Part shown: positions 8,164 to 16,699 of the stretch, piece after piece | Layout: every line of letters begins with the position of its first letter | Numbering within the stretch: position 1 is the first letter of the stretch | Source: Proteocatella sphenisci DSM 23131 | Lineage (GTDB): Bacteria; Bacillota; Clostridia; Peptostreptococcales; Filifactoraceae | Length of the DNA: 64,000 nt | Direction: 5' to 3' | Assembly (NCBI RefSeq): GCF_000423525.1 | Contig: NZ_AUID01000002.1 | Coordinates: 62,001 to 126,000, forward strand | The notes under the pieces: generated by a model | The model's input: only the letters and a program-made list of their open reading frames with translations | Database searches by the model: none | Told to the model about the DNA's origin: nothing | Translations under genes and position numbers: made by a program

Positions 8164-8976
8164 TTATATGAGCACAAATTTTTCTATAGCATGGGCTACT
8201 CCGTCTTCAATATTGCTCAAAGTGACATAGTCAGCAATTTTTTTAAGAGGCTCACATGCGTTAGCCACTGCAATTCCAAGAGCGGCCTGTTTAAGCATTC
8301 CAATGTCGTTTTCTCCATCACCTATGGCAATGACCTCTTCTTTTTTAATACCGCACAGTTTCATTATGAGTTTAAGCCCCTCTGATTTATCCATCTCCGG
8401 ATTAAGAATCTCAAGTGCATATTCCAGAGAATATCTCAACTGAATATCTTCTCCAAAAATGTCCTCCAGTTCGCTCTTTACTGTTTCTAGAATTTTTCGC
8501 TCACCCATTATCACAGATTTTCCTGCAAATCTGCTTTCAAAAAAATCTACCAGGTCTTCTACTTCCATGAGTTCAATTCCTATTATTTCATTGTAAATAT
8601 CCATGGCCTTACTTGAAGTATAGATTTTTTCAATATAGCATCTTGTCTCGTCTGCTACAAGAAAAATTATTTTTTCTTTATATTTTCTGCATATTTTCTG
8701 TGCCTGCTTTATATACTCCGTTTTTAGTTCATTTACACGATAAAACCTATCTCTGTTTTTTTCATAAACGACTGACCCATTTGAAGTTACGCTGTAATCA
8801 ATAAAATCCAGATATTCAAGATATTTCTCTGATTCATTATGGGTCCTGCCTGTATTCATTATTATCTTCACCCCTTTTTTATGGGCTTTTTCCAGTGTTT
8901 CTTTTGTTTTTTTGCTTATCATATGATTATGGTCAAGTGTTGTATTGTCCATATCAAGCGAAACTAATTTGTACAT
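8164..8976 (-). CDS. Cof-type HAD hydrolase (sugar/nucleotide phosphatase)
   Basis: A 270-residue cytoplasmic haloacid dehalogenase-superfamily phosphatase of the Cof/YidA subfamily. Motif I is SLDMDNTTLD (residues 6-15), motif II is IIMNTGRTH, and motif III/IV is AIGDGENDIGML, with the Cof-type cap domain between. It probably dephosphorylates small phosphorylated metabolites or flavin precursors; the substrate cannot be told from sequence. AAGGAG precedes the ATG. It is followed by comF on the same strand. Confidence 0.92.
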   Translation of the reverse strand: MYKLVSLDMDNTTLDHNHMISKKTKETLEKAHKKGVKIIMNTGRTHNESEKYLEYLDFIDYSVTSNGSVVYEKNRDRFYRVNELKTEYIKQAQKICRKYKEKIIFLVADETRCYIEKIYTSSKAMDIYNEIIGIELMEVEDLVDFFESRFAGKSVIMGERKILETVKSELEDIFGEDIQLRYSLEYALEILNPEMDKSEGLKLIMKLCGIKKEEVIAIGDGENDIGMLKQAALGIAVANACEPLKKIADYVTLSNIEDGVAHAIEKFVLI

Positions 8977-9025
8977 TAAAGGCTCCTTATTTGCATGTAT
9001 GGAATTTCATAATTTAAAGGTTTTG

Positions 9026-9367
9026 CTATAAAAGCAGTCCCAGTAGTCCGCCCGCTATGGCTCCAGCCATTATGACTCTTGCATAAATAAGTTTTTCTCT
9101 TTTCATGAAAAAAATGAACACAGCAAGTATAGACATAGCTCCAAACAGAACCGAAATACCCATTTTTAACTGATAAATAAATGGTTGTGTCGTGTAATTT
9201 ACAGGAAGTGATGTAATGTCCATCCATGAAATAAAAATAGCCCACATTGCTATAGAATTAAATACCACCGTGTTTTCGCCATACTTTCCTCCATTAATAA
9301 AGAGTAATACTATTGCCAACAATGATATTACAATCATGACCGTAAATATTATTAATAAAATTCCCAT
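9026..9367 (-). CDS. Small multi-pass membrane protein of unknown function
   Basis: I do not recognise this 113-residue protein. It has about four hydrophobic segments (residues about 3-25, 33-52, 68-88 and 93-112) with short polar loops and few charges apart from KREK near residue 90. The start is supported by AAGGAGATGG ahead of the ATG. It is the first gene of a minus-strand set running on to the HAD phosphatase and comF (49 bases to the next gene), but nothing links its function to them. Confidence 0.75.
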   Translation of the reverse strand: MGILLIIFTVMIVISLLAIVLLFINGGKYGENTVVFNSIAMWAIFISWMDITSLPVNYTTQPFIYQLKMGISVLFGAMSILAVFIFFMKREKLIYARVIMAGAIAGGLLGLLL

Positions 9368-9524
9368 TTTCCATCTCCTTGATTTTTATTTATCTATGTA
9401 TTATATATCATTTAATATTTTTTTTAGTTACAATAAACTTACAGTTCATATATGCTTTTTATTTAAAATATGGTATCATAAACTTTTGAGAAGTAAAAAT
9501 TATATTAAGCATAGGATTTTAATT

Positions 9525-10310
9525 ATGAAAATAAAAAAGAGAATAATATATATTTCCTTAATACTTTTTTTTCTGTTTTTCACATACTATTTACTTGAGA
9601 ATAAGTATGAACATGAAATAAGCGTTTCCGCTTCCAACCAAGAAGAAGTTCTACCTAATGTTGAGCTTCTTAAAAATATGGAAAACAGTGAAATACCAGG
9701 AATTGAAGAAAAAATAAGAAAAGTACAATCAGAACTTTTAAGTTCAAAAAAATCAGAGTCACAAAAAAACAAACTATCAAAATCTGTATACAAAAAGATT
9801 TTCGAATCCGTTGTTTTTATGGGAGACTCTCAGGCTGAGCCATTAAGCCTGTATGGATATACGGATTCATCTTCAGTCATAGCAATCAAAGGCCGAAATG
9901 TAATTTCTGCAAAAGAAGATATAGACGCAGTGAAATCACTTAGTCCACAAAAAATCGTCATGCTCTATGGAGTAAACGACATGTTACTGTTTAAAACAAC
10001 AGATGCTTTCATATCGCATTACAAAGACCTTATAAGCTCCATACAAAAACAACTCCCTGATACACAAATATATGTTAACTCTGTATATCCTGTCATGGAT
10101 TTTGTTAAAGAAAAAAAGCCTCTCTTTAAGAGGAGTGACGATTTTAATAAAGCTCTGGTGAAAATGTGTGCTGACACAGGGACTGTGTTCCTTGATTCTG
10201 CAAGTCTTTTAAAGAGCAACTCCGATTACTATGCCCATGATGGTATCCATTTTAAAACGCAATACTACCCGATTTGGCTTGAATTCATTAAAACACATAT
10301 TGGCATTTAG
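9525..10310 (+). CDS. Membrane-anchored SGNH/GDSL hydrolase
   Basis: A 261-residue exported protein with one N-terminal membrane anchor (about residues 7-25), a charged, Ser/Lys-rich linker with coiled-coil character, and an SGNH hydrolase domain. The catalytic blocks are visible: VFMGDSQAE (Ser), the Asn block YGVNDM, and HDGIHF holding the C-terminal Asp-x-x-His. I chose the ATG at 9525 because the anchor starts there and AGGAT precedes it; the open frame extends upstream but without signal. It heads a cluster with a DUF4358 lipoprotein, an MBOAT acyltransferase and a DHHW protein. It therefore probably esterifies or de-esterifies a cell-surface polymer with acetyl groups; this role is inferred. 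Confidence 0.87.
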   Translation: MKIKKRIIYISLILFFLFFTYYLLENKYEHEISVSASNQEEVLPNVELLKNMENSEIPGIEEKIRKVQSELLSSKKSESQKNKLSKSVYKKIFESVVFMGDSQAEPLSLYGYTDSSSVIAIKGRNVISAKEDIDAVKSLSPQKIVMLYGVNDMLLFKTTDAFISHYKDLISSIQKQLPDTQIYVNSVYPVMDFVKEKKPLFKRSDDFNKALVKMCADTGTVFLDSASLLKSNSDYYAHDGIHFKTQYYPIWLEFIKTHIGI

Positions 10311-10321
10311 GAGAATTTATA

Positions 10322-10828
10322 ATGAATATTAAATTTAAAATTAATAAAAACATATCACAAAAAATTATTTCCTGCATGATTCTTGCAATTTTCTTTATGA
10401 TGCTAAGCGGATGCAGCAAAGATACTTCCGAAAAAAACAATGTTGATTTTGAACAAATCACCGCAGACATTAGAGGGTCTGTAAACGATGAAACTATGAC
10501 AATTTCAGCGAATCCTTCCAAATCACTGAAACGTTTTTATGGTCTTAATCTTTCTGATTACGAGAATCTTGTCTTGTATTCTCCATCTTCATCAATGGAT
10601 GTCAGTGAACTTATGATAATAAAACTTAGCGACGATACTCAGATTGACGCTGTAGAATCATCCATAGAAGCTCGCGTAGCTTCCCAACTCGAGAGCTTTG
10701 GCGGCTACGGACCGGAGCAATGCGCCCTGCTTGAAGATTACATTATAAAAATAAAAAACAATTATGTATTCTATGCTGTGGGTAAAAATGCCGAAAATCT
10801 TAAAAAAGCATTTATTGATGCAATCTAG
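10322..10828 (+). CDS. DUF4358-like lipoprotein
   Basis: A 168-residue lipoprotein. The signal peptide ends at the lipobox LSGC, with the lipidated Cys at 31. The mature part resembles DUF4358, a family found beside MBOAT and DHHW genes in Firmicutes, with the segments LKRFYGLNL, LMIIKLSDD and a C-terminal NYVFYAVGKNAE. AGGAG precedes the ATG and only 11 bases separate it from the SGNH gene, so they are likely one operon. The function of DUF4358 is not known; an accessory role in surface acylation is a guess from context. Confidence 0.8.
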   Translation: MNIKFKINKNISQKIISCMILAIFFMMLSGCSKDTSEKNNVDFEQITADIRGSVNDETMTISANPSKSLKRFYGLNLSDYENLVLYSPSSSMDVSELMIIKLSDDTQIDAVESSIEARVASQLESFGGYGPEQCALLEDYIIKIKNNYVFYAVGKNAENLKKAFIDAI

Positions 10829-10870
10829 CATAGGCATATTTTAAAATTAATGACAGGAAGAGGAAAAAAA

Positions 10871-12283
10871 GTGATTTTTAGCAGTATATTTTTTCTATTT
10901 ACATTTTTGCCAGTATCTCTGGCTCTTTACTTTATATCACCAATGAAGATGAAAAATCTGACATTGCTTGCGGTTAGTCTTTTCTTTTATGCCTGGGGCG
11001 AACCGGTATATGTACTTTTGATGATTTCATCAATACTTATCAATTTTGCTTACGGAATATTTATCGAAAAACTTAAAATTGAAAATAAGATGGCGCTTAG
11101 AAAGGTAGTTTTTCTCACCGCCGTTCTTTTTAATATATTTATAATCGGATTTTTTAAATACTTTGGCTTTATAACCGATAATATAAATTTGATTTTTAAT
11201 GCAGGGATAGTTAGCAGAGATCTTCCACTTCCCATTGGAATCTCATTTTATACTTTTCAGGTATTGTCTTACATAATAGACGTATATCTTGGAAAAGTGA
11301 AATTGCAGAAAAACCCTGTATCCTTTGCACTTTATGTAACCATGTTCCCGCAACTAATAGCAGGTCCCATAGTTCGATACAGCGATATTGATTCACAACT
11401 CGAAAACCGGGAAATATCATCACACAAGTTCGGTGAGGGTGCCTTGAGATTTATACAAGGACTTGGCAAAAAAGTTCTGATAGCTAATAATATGGGAGCT
11501 CTTTGGAATTTGACTTATGCTTTGGATGTGTCCACTATGTCTGCCTTTTCTGCGTGGCTCGGGATAATTGCCTACACTTTTCAAATCTATTTTGATTTTT
11601 CAGGGTATTCAGACATGGCTATAGGACTTGGGAGAATGTTTGGTTTTGAATTCATAGAAAACTTTGACCATCCCTATGTTTCAAAAAGCGTAACTGAATT
11701 CTGGAGAAGATGGCATATATCTCTTGGAACATGGTTTAGAGAATATGTATATATTCCGCTTGGCGGAAATAGATGCAGCAAAATAAAACAAATAAGAAAT
11801 ATAATGGCTGTATGGATGCTTACCGGCCTATGGCATGGAGCAAGCTGGAATTTCGTAATCTGGGGAATTTACTATGGATGTCTTCTTCTTATAGAAAAGA
11901 TGTTTCTTAAAAAATTTCTGGATTCCATGCCTGGGATTTTTTCGCATATTTACTGCATGCTTGCCGTCATAACCGGCTGGGTTTTCTTCGCTATTGAAGA
12001 CATAGGAGTTGCGAAACATTATCTGCATATAATGTCAGGTTTTTCAAAAAATCCCTTTGTTGATTCGGCCTCTTTATATTACTTTCAATCCTATGCTGTC
12101 ATACTTGTAATTTCCGCACTGTTTTGTACCCCTTTGTTTAAAAAAATCTTTTCTCCAGAGGAAAACACAGACAATAAATTGCAGTATTCTATAGCAGCTC
12201 TGCTTCATGTATTTATATTAATAATGTCTACAGCATACCTTGTAACCGAGACTTATAACCCTTTTCTTTATTTCAGATTTTAA
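10871..12283 (+). CDS. MBOAT-family O-acyltransferase (AlgI/DltB/PatA-like)
   Basis: A 470-residue polytopic membrane protein of the MBOAT family that moves acyl, usually acetyl, groups across the membrane to a surface polymer. Signature segments are LPIGISFYTFQVLSYIID, YFDFSGYSDMAIGLG and FWRRWHISLGTWFREYVYIPLGG, with the catalytic His in LTGLWHGASWNF. I prefer the GTG at 10871, which follows AGGAAGAGG at good spacing and gives a typical AlgI-like N-terminus; the ATG at 10850 is less well placed. It sits with SGNH and DHHW genes as in alginate or peptidoglycan O-acetylation loci. The polymer acceptor is unknown. Confidence 0.93.
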   Translation: MIFSSIFFLFTFLPVSLALYFISPMKMKNLTLLAVSLFFYAWGEPVYVLLMISSILINFAYGIFIEKLKIENKMALRKVVFLTAVLFNIFIIGFFKYFGFITDNINLIFNAGIVSRDLPLPIGISFYTFQVLSYIIDVYLGKVKLQKNPVSFALYVTMFPQLIAGPIVRYSDIDSQLENREISSHKFGEGALRFIQGLGKKVLIANNMGALWNLTYALDVSTMSAFSAWLGIIAYTFQIYFDFSGYSDMAIGLGRMFGFEFIENFDHPYVSKSVTEFWRRWHISLGTWFREYVYIPLGGNRCSKIKQIRNIMAVWMLTGLWHGASWNFVIWGIYYGCLLLIEKMFLKKFLDSMPGIFSHIYCMLAVITGWVFFAIEDIGVAKHYLHIMSGFSKNPFVDSASLYYFQSYAVILVISALFCTPLFKKIFSPEENTDNKLQYSIAALLHVFILIMSTAYLVTETYNPFLYFRF

Positions 12284-12327
12284 TTTAAAATTAATTTTAC
12301 AATATAATTAAATAGAAAGATACCATC

Positions 12328-13512
12328 ATGAATCCAGATTTTGAAAATAAAAATAAAAATGAAAATATAAACCATAAAAAACAAAAATTCCATAAAATAT
12401 CGGGGCTGTTTTTTGCACTATTTATACTCATTATCGGAACAGTAAGTTTTGTAACTGAAGATACGCATTTTTCTGAAAATGAAAACAGGGTTCTTGCTCA
12501 AACTCCAAGACTTGATTTTGACAATATCTTGAGTGGAAGATTCAGCAAAAAATTTGAAAAATACTCAACTGATCAGATGCCCTGGCGAACTTTATGGGTC
12601 GAGATGAAATCAAGGTCAGATCTTATGCTGGGAAAAAGAGAAATCAATGAAGTTTTTAGGGGATCTGAAGGTTTTCTTTTTGAAAAACCTGTAACTCCAG
12701 ATTCGCTTTCTATAGATGAAAAAACTCTTGCCATAAATGCCTTTGCATCCAGATACAAGACCATAAAGACCTATTTCGTATTGGTACCCAATGCTTCTGA
12801 TATTCTGATTCAACACCTGCCAGAAAATGCTCCCTTTATAAATCAGAAAGATTATATAGACAGTTTCTACTCCGCTTTAAATAATTCTGTATCTAAAATA
12901 AATGCCCATGAAGCTCTGTCTGAAACTTCAGATTCTACCATGTTTTACAGAACTGATCATCACTGGACTACCGACGGAGCTTACAGCGTCTTTAAAAAAC
13001 TTGCCCAGGCCATGAATCTTGACACATCTGATGAGGACTACAAAAAACTATGTGTATCTCACGATTTTTATGGGACACTGGCCTCGAAAACAGGTTATTA
13101 TAAGGATTATGGAGATACTATAACTGTATATGTCCCCAACTCACAAGACAATCAATATGTAGTCAATTATGTCGAAGAAAAATCAAAATCTCCATCTTTG
13201 TATGATACTTCAAAATTAGATACAAAAAATAAATACGAAATCTTTATGAGAGGCAATCATCCTCTTGTGAAAATAAGAACTACCGCAAAAAACGAAAGAT
13301 CTCTTCTCATAATAAAAGATTCTTATGCCAACTGCTTTATACCTTTCCTCACTGCTCATTTCAGCAGAATAACTGTAGTTGATCCCAGGTACTACTATGA
13401 AGATATATACGAGCTTATAGAAACCGAACAGGTATCTCACATGCTCTATCTTTACAATGCAAATACTTTTTTTGGAGACAAGTTTCTTGAATCCGTTCTC
13501 AACAACGAATAA
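12328..13512 (+). CDS. DHHW-family membrane-anchored protein (AlgJ/AlgX-like)
   Basis: A 394-residue protein with one N-terminal membrane anchor (about residues 26-46) and an extracytoplasmic SGNH-like domain. The family signature YRTDHHWTTDGAY (about 209-221) carries the Asp-His pair, and the LLIIKDSYANCFIPF block carries the Ser nucleophile. In AlgJ/AlgX-type systems such proteins receive acetyl groups from an MBOAT partner and pass them to the polysaccharide. It is the last gene of the cluster, 44 bases after the MBOAT gene. Together with the SGNH protein there are two candidate transferases or esterases for one MBOAT. Confidence 0.9.
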   Translation: MNPDFENKNKNENINHKKQKFHKISGLFFALFILIIGTVSFVTEDTHFSENENRVLAQTPRLDFDNILSGRFSKKFEKYSTDQMPWRTLWVEMKSRSDLMLGKREINEVFRGSEGFLFEKPVTPDSLSIDEKTLAINAFASRYKTIKTYFVLVPNASDILIQHLPENAPFINQKDYIDSFYSALNNSVSKINAHEALSETSDSTMFYRTDHHWTTDGAYSVFKKLAQAMNLDTSDEDYKKLCVSHDFYGTLASKTGYYKDYGDTITVYVPNSQDNQYVVNYVEEKSKSPSLYDTSKLDTKNKYEIFMRGNHPLVKIRTTAKNERSLLIIKDSYANCFIPFLTAHFSRITVVDPRYYYEDIYELIETEQVSHMLYLYNANTFFGDKFLESVLNNE

Positions 13513-13564
13513 TTTAAGTATAGTTTAAATACAAGTTTCAAATATTGTCAGTATTACCCACTTA

Positions 13565-13622
13565 TTGTTGAAAAAATGAGTTACTTTAAAAAAAGTTACT
13601 TTATTTTTTCAACAATTTTTTT
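13565..13622 (+). terminator. Terminator of the O-acetylation cluster
   Basis: A perfect 13-base inverted repeat TTGTTGAAAAAAT (13565-13577) and ATTTTTTCAACAA (13603-13615) followed by seven T. The loop is long (25 bases). Confidence 0.75.
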
Positions 13623-13832
13623 ATACCTAAAAAACAATATTTCTCTATAGTATATATAATGTAAGTTTATTTCTTCTAACATTAAGGTCCACCATCTTAA
13701 TTCCACTTTGCCACTATCAATATGGGCCCATGTCATTTTACATGAAACTTTTTATATGTTATGCTTTTTAATGAGCGTTTGTCCGGAATACGTATAAAAT
13801 ATTAAAAAGAAATAGACTAGGAGCTGATATTA
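13623..13832 (+). promoter_or_regulatory. Non-coding gap ahead of the OpuC-type operon, with candidate promoter
   Basis: The gap between the DHHW gene and the transporter ATPase is 320 bases; this is its downstream part. TTTACA (13737-13742) and TATGCT (13760-13765) at 17 bases form the best promoter. A perfect 10-base palindrome ATGGGCCCAT (13722-13731) lies just ahead of the -35, and CATGT/ACATG overlaps it. No further gene is visible. Confidence 0.45.
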
Positions 13833-14954
13833 TTGATTAAATTTGAAAATGTAACTAAAGTATATGACGATGGATTTAAAGCATTAAATAACATTAATCT
13901 TGAGATTAAAAAAGCGGAATTAATGGTTTTAATTGGTCCATCAGGATCTGGAAAAACAACTACAATGAAGATGATTAACAGATTGATTGAACCCACAGAA
14001 GGAAACATCTACATCAATGGCAAATCGATCATGGAGCAAAATCCGGTTAAACTAAGGAGAGATATTGGATATGTGATACAGCAGATAGGCTTGTTTCCAC
14101 ATATGACTATTTCAGAAAATGTTGCCTTAGTCCCCAAACTTAAAAAAGAGGACCCCGCAGTTTATACTGAAAAAGTAAATGAACTTCTTGATATGGTAGG
14201 ATTGGATCCTGAAATTTACCAAAATAGATATCCTAATGAATTATCAGGAGGTCAACAACAGAGAATAGGCGTAATCAGGGCACTGGCATCAGACCCATCA
14301 ATAATACTTATGGATGAGCCATTTAGTGCACTTGATCCCATAAGCAGAGAGCAGTTGCAGGACGAACTTGTAAAACTCCAGGAAGATATTAAGAAAACTA
14401 TTGTCTTTGTAACCCATGACATGGATGAAGCTTTGAAAATAGCTGACAGGATTTGTATAATGAAAGATGGCGAAATCGTTCAAATAGGAACTCCAGATAG
14501 AATACTTCGTCATCCTGAAAATGAATTTGTAAAAAGCTTTATTGGCGAAAACAGGCTTGAACAGGCTAAACACAGAATCTTCCCTCCTATAGGTGAACTC
14601 ATGTCTAAAGCAATAACTGTAAAGCCATCACGAGGACTTGCAGAAGCAGTGAAAATCCTGCAGAAAAACAAAGTAGACAGCCTTATTCTTGTCGACAAGG
14701 ATAATAATTACATGGGCATTGCCAGCGCATGGGAGATTTACAAAAACTACGATAACGAAGAAATGACAGTTAAAGATATAATGAAAACTGACCATACTAC
14801 TATTGGAATCAACCAGTATATGACCGAGGCAATAACATTGCTTAACAATGCAAAACTGGGATATCTGCCGGTACTTGATGAAAATAATAAGGTAACAGGT
14901 GTTATAACTAATGCCATAGTTGTAGAATTATTCTCTAATGACATTTTAGAATAA
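13833..14954 (+). CDS. opuCA: Osmolyte ABC transporter ATP-binding protein with CBS domains (OpuC/OsmV type)
   Basis: A 373-residue ATPase starting at TTG (13833) after an AGGAG site. It has Walker A GPSGSGKTT (about residues 34-42), the signature LSGGQQQRIG, and Walker B IILMDEPFSALD. The C-terminal third (about 255-370) is a pair of CBS domains, which in OpuA/OpuC systems sense ionic strength or nucleotides. It energises uptake of glycine betaine, choline, carnitine or a related compatible solute through the permease and binding protein encoded next. The three genes are closely spaced and end at a strong terminator. Confidence 0.93.
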   Translation: MIKFENVTKVYDDGFKALNNINLEIKKAELMVLIGPSGSGKTTTMKMINRLIEPTEGNIYINGKSIMEQNPVKLRRDIGYVIQQIGLFPHMTISENVALVPKLKKEDPAVYTEKVNELLDMVGLDPEIYQNRYPNELSGGQQQRIGVIRALASDPSIILMDEPFSALDPISREQLQDELVKLQEDIKKTIVFVTHDMDEALKIADRICIMKDGEIVQIGTPDRILRHPENEFVKSFIGENRLEQAKHRIFPPIGELMSKAITVKPSRGLAEAVKILQKNKVDSLILVDKDNNYMGIASAWEIYKNYDNEEMTVKDIMKTDHTTIGINQYMTEAITLLNNAKLGYLPVLDENNKVTGVITNAIVVELFSNDILE

Positions 14955-14997
14955 ACATTTAATTACAGTAGCTTATATACTACGAAAGGACAACTTT

Positions 14998-15648
14998 ATG
15001 GGTGAAAATATATTTAATCAATTTATAGATACCATTGTTTCAAGATGGCCTATGGTTTTTGACAGTCTCATATCACATATGTGGCTGACTCTTATATCAT
15101 TAGGTTTTGCTATTTTAATTGCAGTACCCCTTGGTATACTGCTTACAAGACACAGAAATATTTCTGATTTTATAATAGGGATTGCATCTGTTTTTCAAAC
15201 AATCCCCAGCCTTGCCTTACTCGGATTTATGATTCCTTTTTTTGGAATAGGAACTAAACCAGCTATAATAGCGCTTACCATCTATGGTCTTCTTCCTATC
15301 TTGAGGAATACTTATACAGGTATAATAGGAGTTGATCCAGGCGCAAAAGAAGCTGGCACTGGTATGGGCATGACTTCATTGCAAATATTATTTATGGTAG
15401 AAATACCATTGTCACTTAGCATAATAATGGCTGGAATAAGAACTGCAACAGTTCTCATTATAGGGGTTACTACGCTTGCATCCTTGGTTGGAGCTGGAGG
15501 CTTAGGTGATCTTATTTTCAGAGGTATTTCTTCAGTTAATTCGGGATTAATTCTAGCCGGAGCCGTACCTGCTGCAATATTAGCAATATTTTTTGACTTT
15601 CTCTTAAAGCTATTTGAAAAAAAGGCTACTCCAAAAGGCTTAAGATAA
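14998..15648 (+). CDS. opuCB: Osmolyte ABC transporter permease (OpuC type)
   Basis: A 216-residue inner-membrane permease with about five to six membrane segments and the BPD_transp_1 EAA-like loop EAGTGMGMTSLQILFMVEIPLS (about residues 120-141), which docks on the ATPase. It also shows TIPSLALLGFMIPFFGIGTKPA, typical of OpuCB/OpuCD permeases. Only one permease gene is present, whereas Firmicutes OpuC loci usually encode two, so it probably works as a homodimer. An AAAGGA site precedes the ATG. Confidence 0.92.
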   Translation: MGENIFNQFIDTIVSRWPMVFDSLISHMWLTLISLGFAILIAVPLGILLTRHRNISDFIIGIASVFQTIPSLALLGFMIPFFGIGTKPAIIALTIYGLLPILRNTYTGIIGVDPGAKEAGTGMGMTSLQILFMVEIPLSLSIIMAGIRTATVLIIGVTTLASLVGAGGLGDLIFRGISSVNSGLILAGAVPAAILAIFFDFLLKLFEKKATPKGLR

Positions 15649-15694
15649 TAAAATATGGTAATGAAAAAAACAGTTTTTGAAAGGAATTCTATTT

Positions 15695-16606
15695 ATGAAC
15701 ATGAAAAAAAACCTCAGAAAAATCTCAACAGGCTTGCTTGCTTTTGTATTGTTATTCACAATGGCTGCATGCACAGATTCATCCCAAGATACTATTGTAG
15801 TAGGCGGAAAAGATTTTACAGAGCAAGATATTCTTGTGCATCTTGTCTCTGAAGTGATTGAAGATAAAACAGACATTAATGTTGAAAGAAAACCTTACCT
15901 TGGAGGATCAAGTGTTGTAGCCTCTTCAATGCAAACCGGTGATGTTGACATTATGGTTGAATATACAGGAACAGGTCTTATGAGTGTGCTTAATATGGAT
16001 GCAATCAATAACCCTGCAGAAGTATTGGAAACAGTCAGAAAAGGATATGAAGATAATTTTGATATCAAATGGCTTGAACCACTTGGTTTTAATAATACTT
16101 TCGCTTTAACTATGAGAAAAGACATGGCTGAGGAAATGGGTATTAAAAATTTATCTGATCTTTCACAGTATGCACCCGAATTCACGTTTGCATCAACACA
16201 GGAATTTTTAGAAAGATCCGATGGTTATGATTCCATAAAGCCTTTTTATAATATTGAATTTAAAGAAGTTAAGGGCATGGATCCCGGCTTATGTTACACA
16301 GCCCTTAAAGAGAATCAAGTAGATGTAAGCATATCTTTTGCAACAGATGGAAGAATTCCAGCTTTTGATTTTGTAATTCTTGAAGACGACAAGCAGTTCT
16401 TTCCACCATACGATGCTTCTATTATTGTAAGAAATGACGCTTTGACTTCTCACCCAGAACTTGAAGATGCATTGAAATTATTAGAAGGTAAAATATCTGA
16501 CTATGAAATGGCCTCAATGAACTCAAGAGTAGACATAGACCGTGAGGACGCAAAGATTGTAGCAAGAGAATGGCTTATTGAAAACGGAATAATCAACGCA
16601 GATTAA
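15695..16606 (+). CDS. opuCC: Osmolyte ABC transporter substrate-binding lipoprotein (OpuCC/OsmF type)
   Basis: A 303-residue lipoprotein of the OpuAC-type periplasmic-binding family. The signal peptide ends at lipobox MAAC (lipid Cys 26). The mature protein starts IVVGGKDFTEQ and contains RKPYLGGSSVVASSMQTGDVDIMVEYTG-type family features across residues 60-100, as in choline/betaine/osmoprotectant binders. I start it at the ATG at 15695, which follows AAGGA; a TTG at 15677 is possible but has no site. It is the third gene of the importer operon. The exact quaternary amine cannot be told. Confidence 0.92.
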   Translation: MNMKKNLRKISTGLLAFVLLFTMAACTDSSQDTIVVGGKDFTEQDILVHLVSEVIEDKTDINVERKPYLGGSSVVASSMQTGDVDIMVEYTGTGLMSVLNMDAINNPAEVLETVRKGYEDNFDIKWLEPLGFNNTFALTMRKDMAEEMGIKNLSDLSQYAPEFTFASTQEFLERSDGYDSIKPFYNIEFKEVKGMDPGLCYTALKENQVDVSISFATDGRIPAFDFVILEDDKQFFPPYDASIIVRNDALTSHPELEDALKLLEGKISDYEMASMNSRVDIDREDAKIVAREWLIENGIINAD

Positions 16607-16618
16607 GAGAATGAATTA

Positions 16619-16655
16619 AGAGCCCTGTAACTTTTCTGATTACAGGGCTCTTTTT
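16619..16655 (+). terminator. Terminator of the OpuC-type operon
   Basis: Perfect 12-bp stem AGAGCCCTGTAA/TTACAGGGCTCT (16619-16630 and 16640-16651) with a 9-base loop, followed by a T tract. Confidence 0.95.
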
Positions 16656-16699
16656 AGTATTTAAAATAAAGAAAGGGTGATTTTCTCTAAAATATTCTT

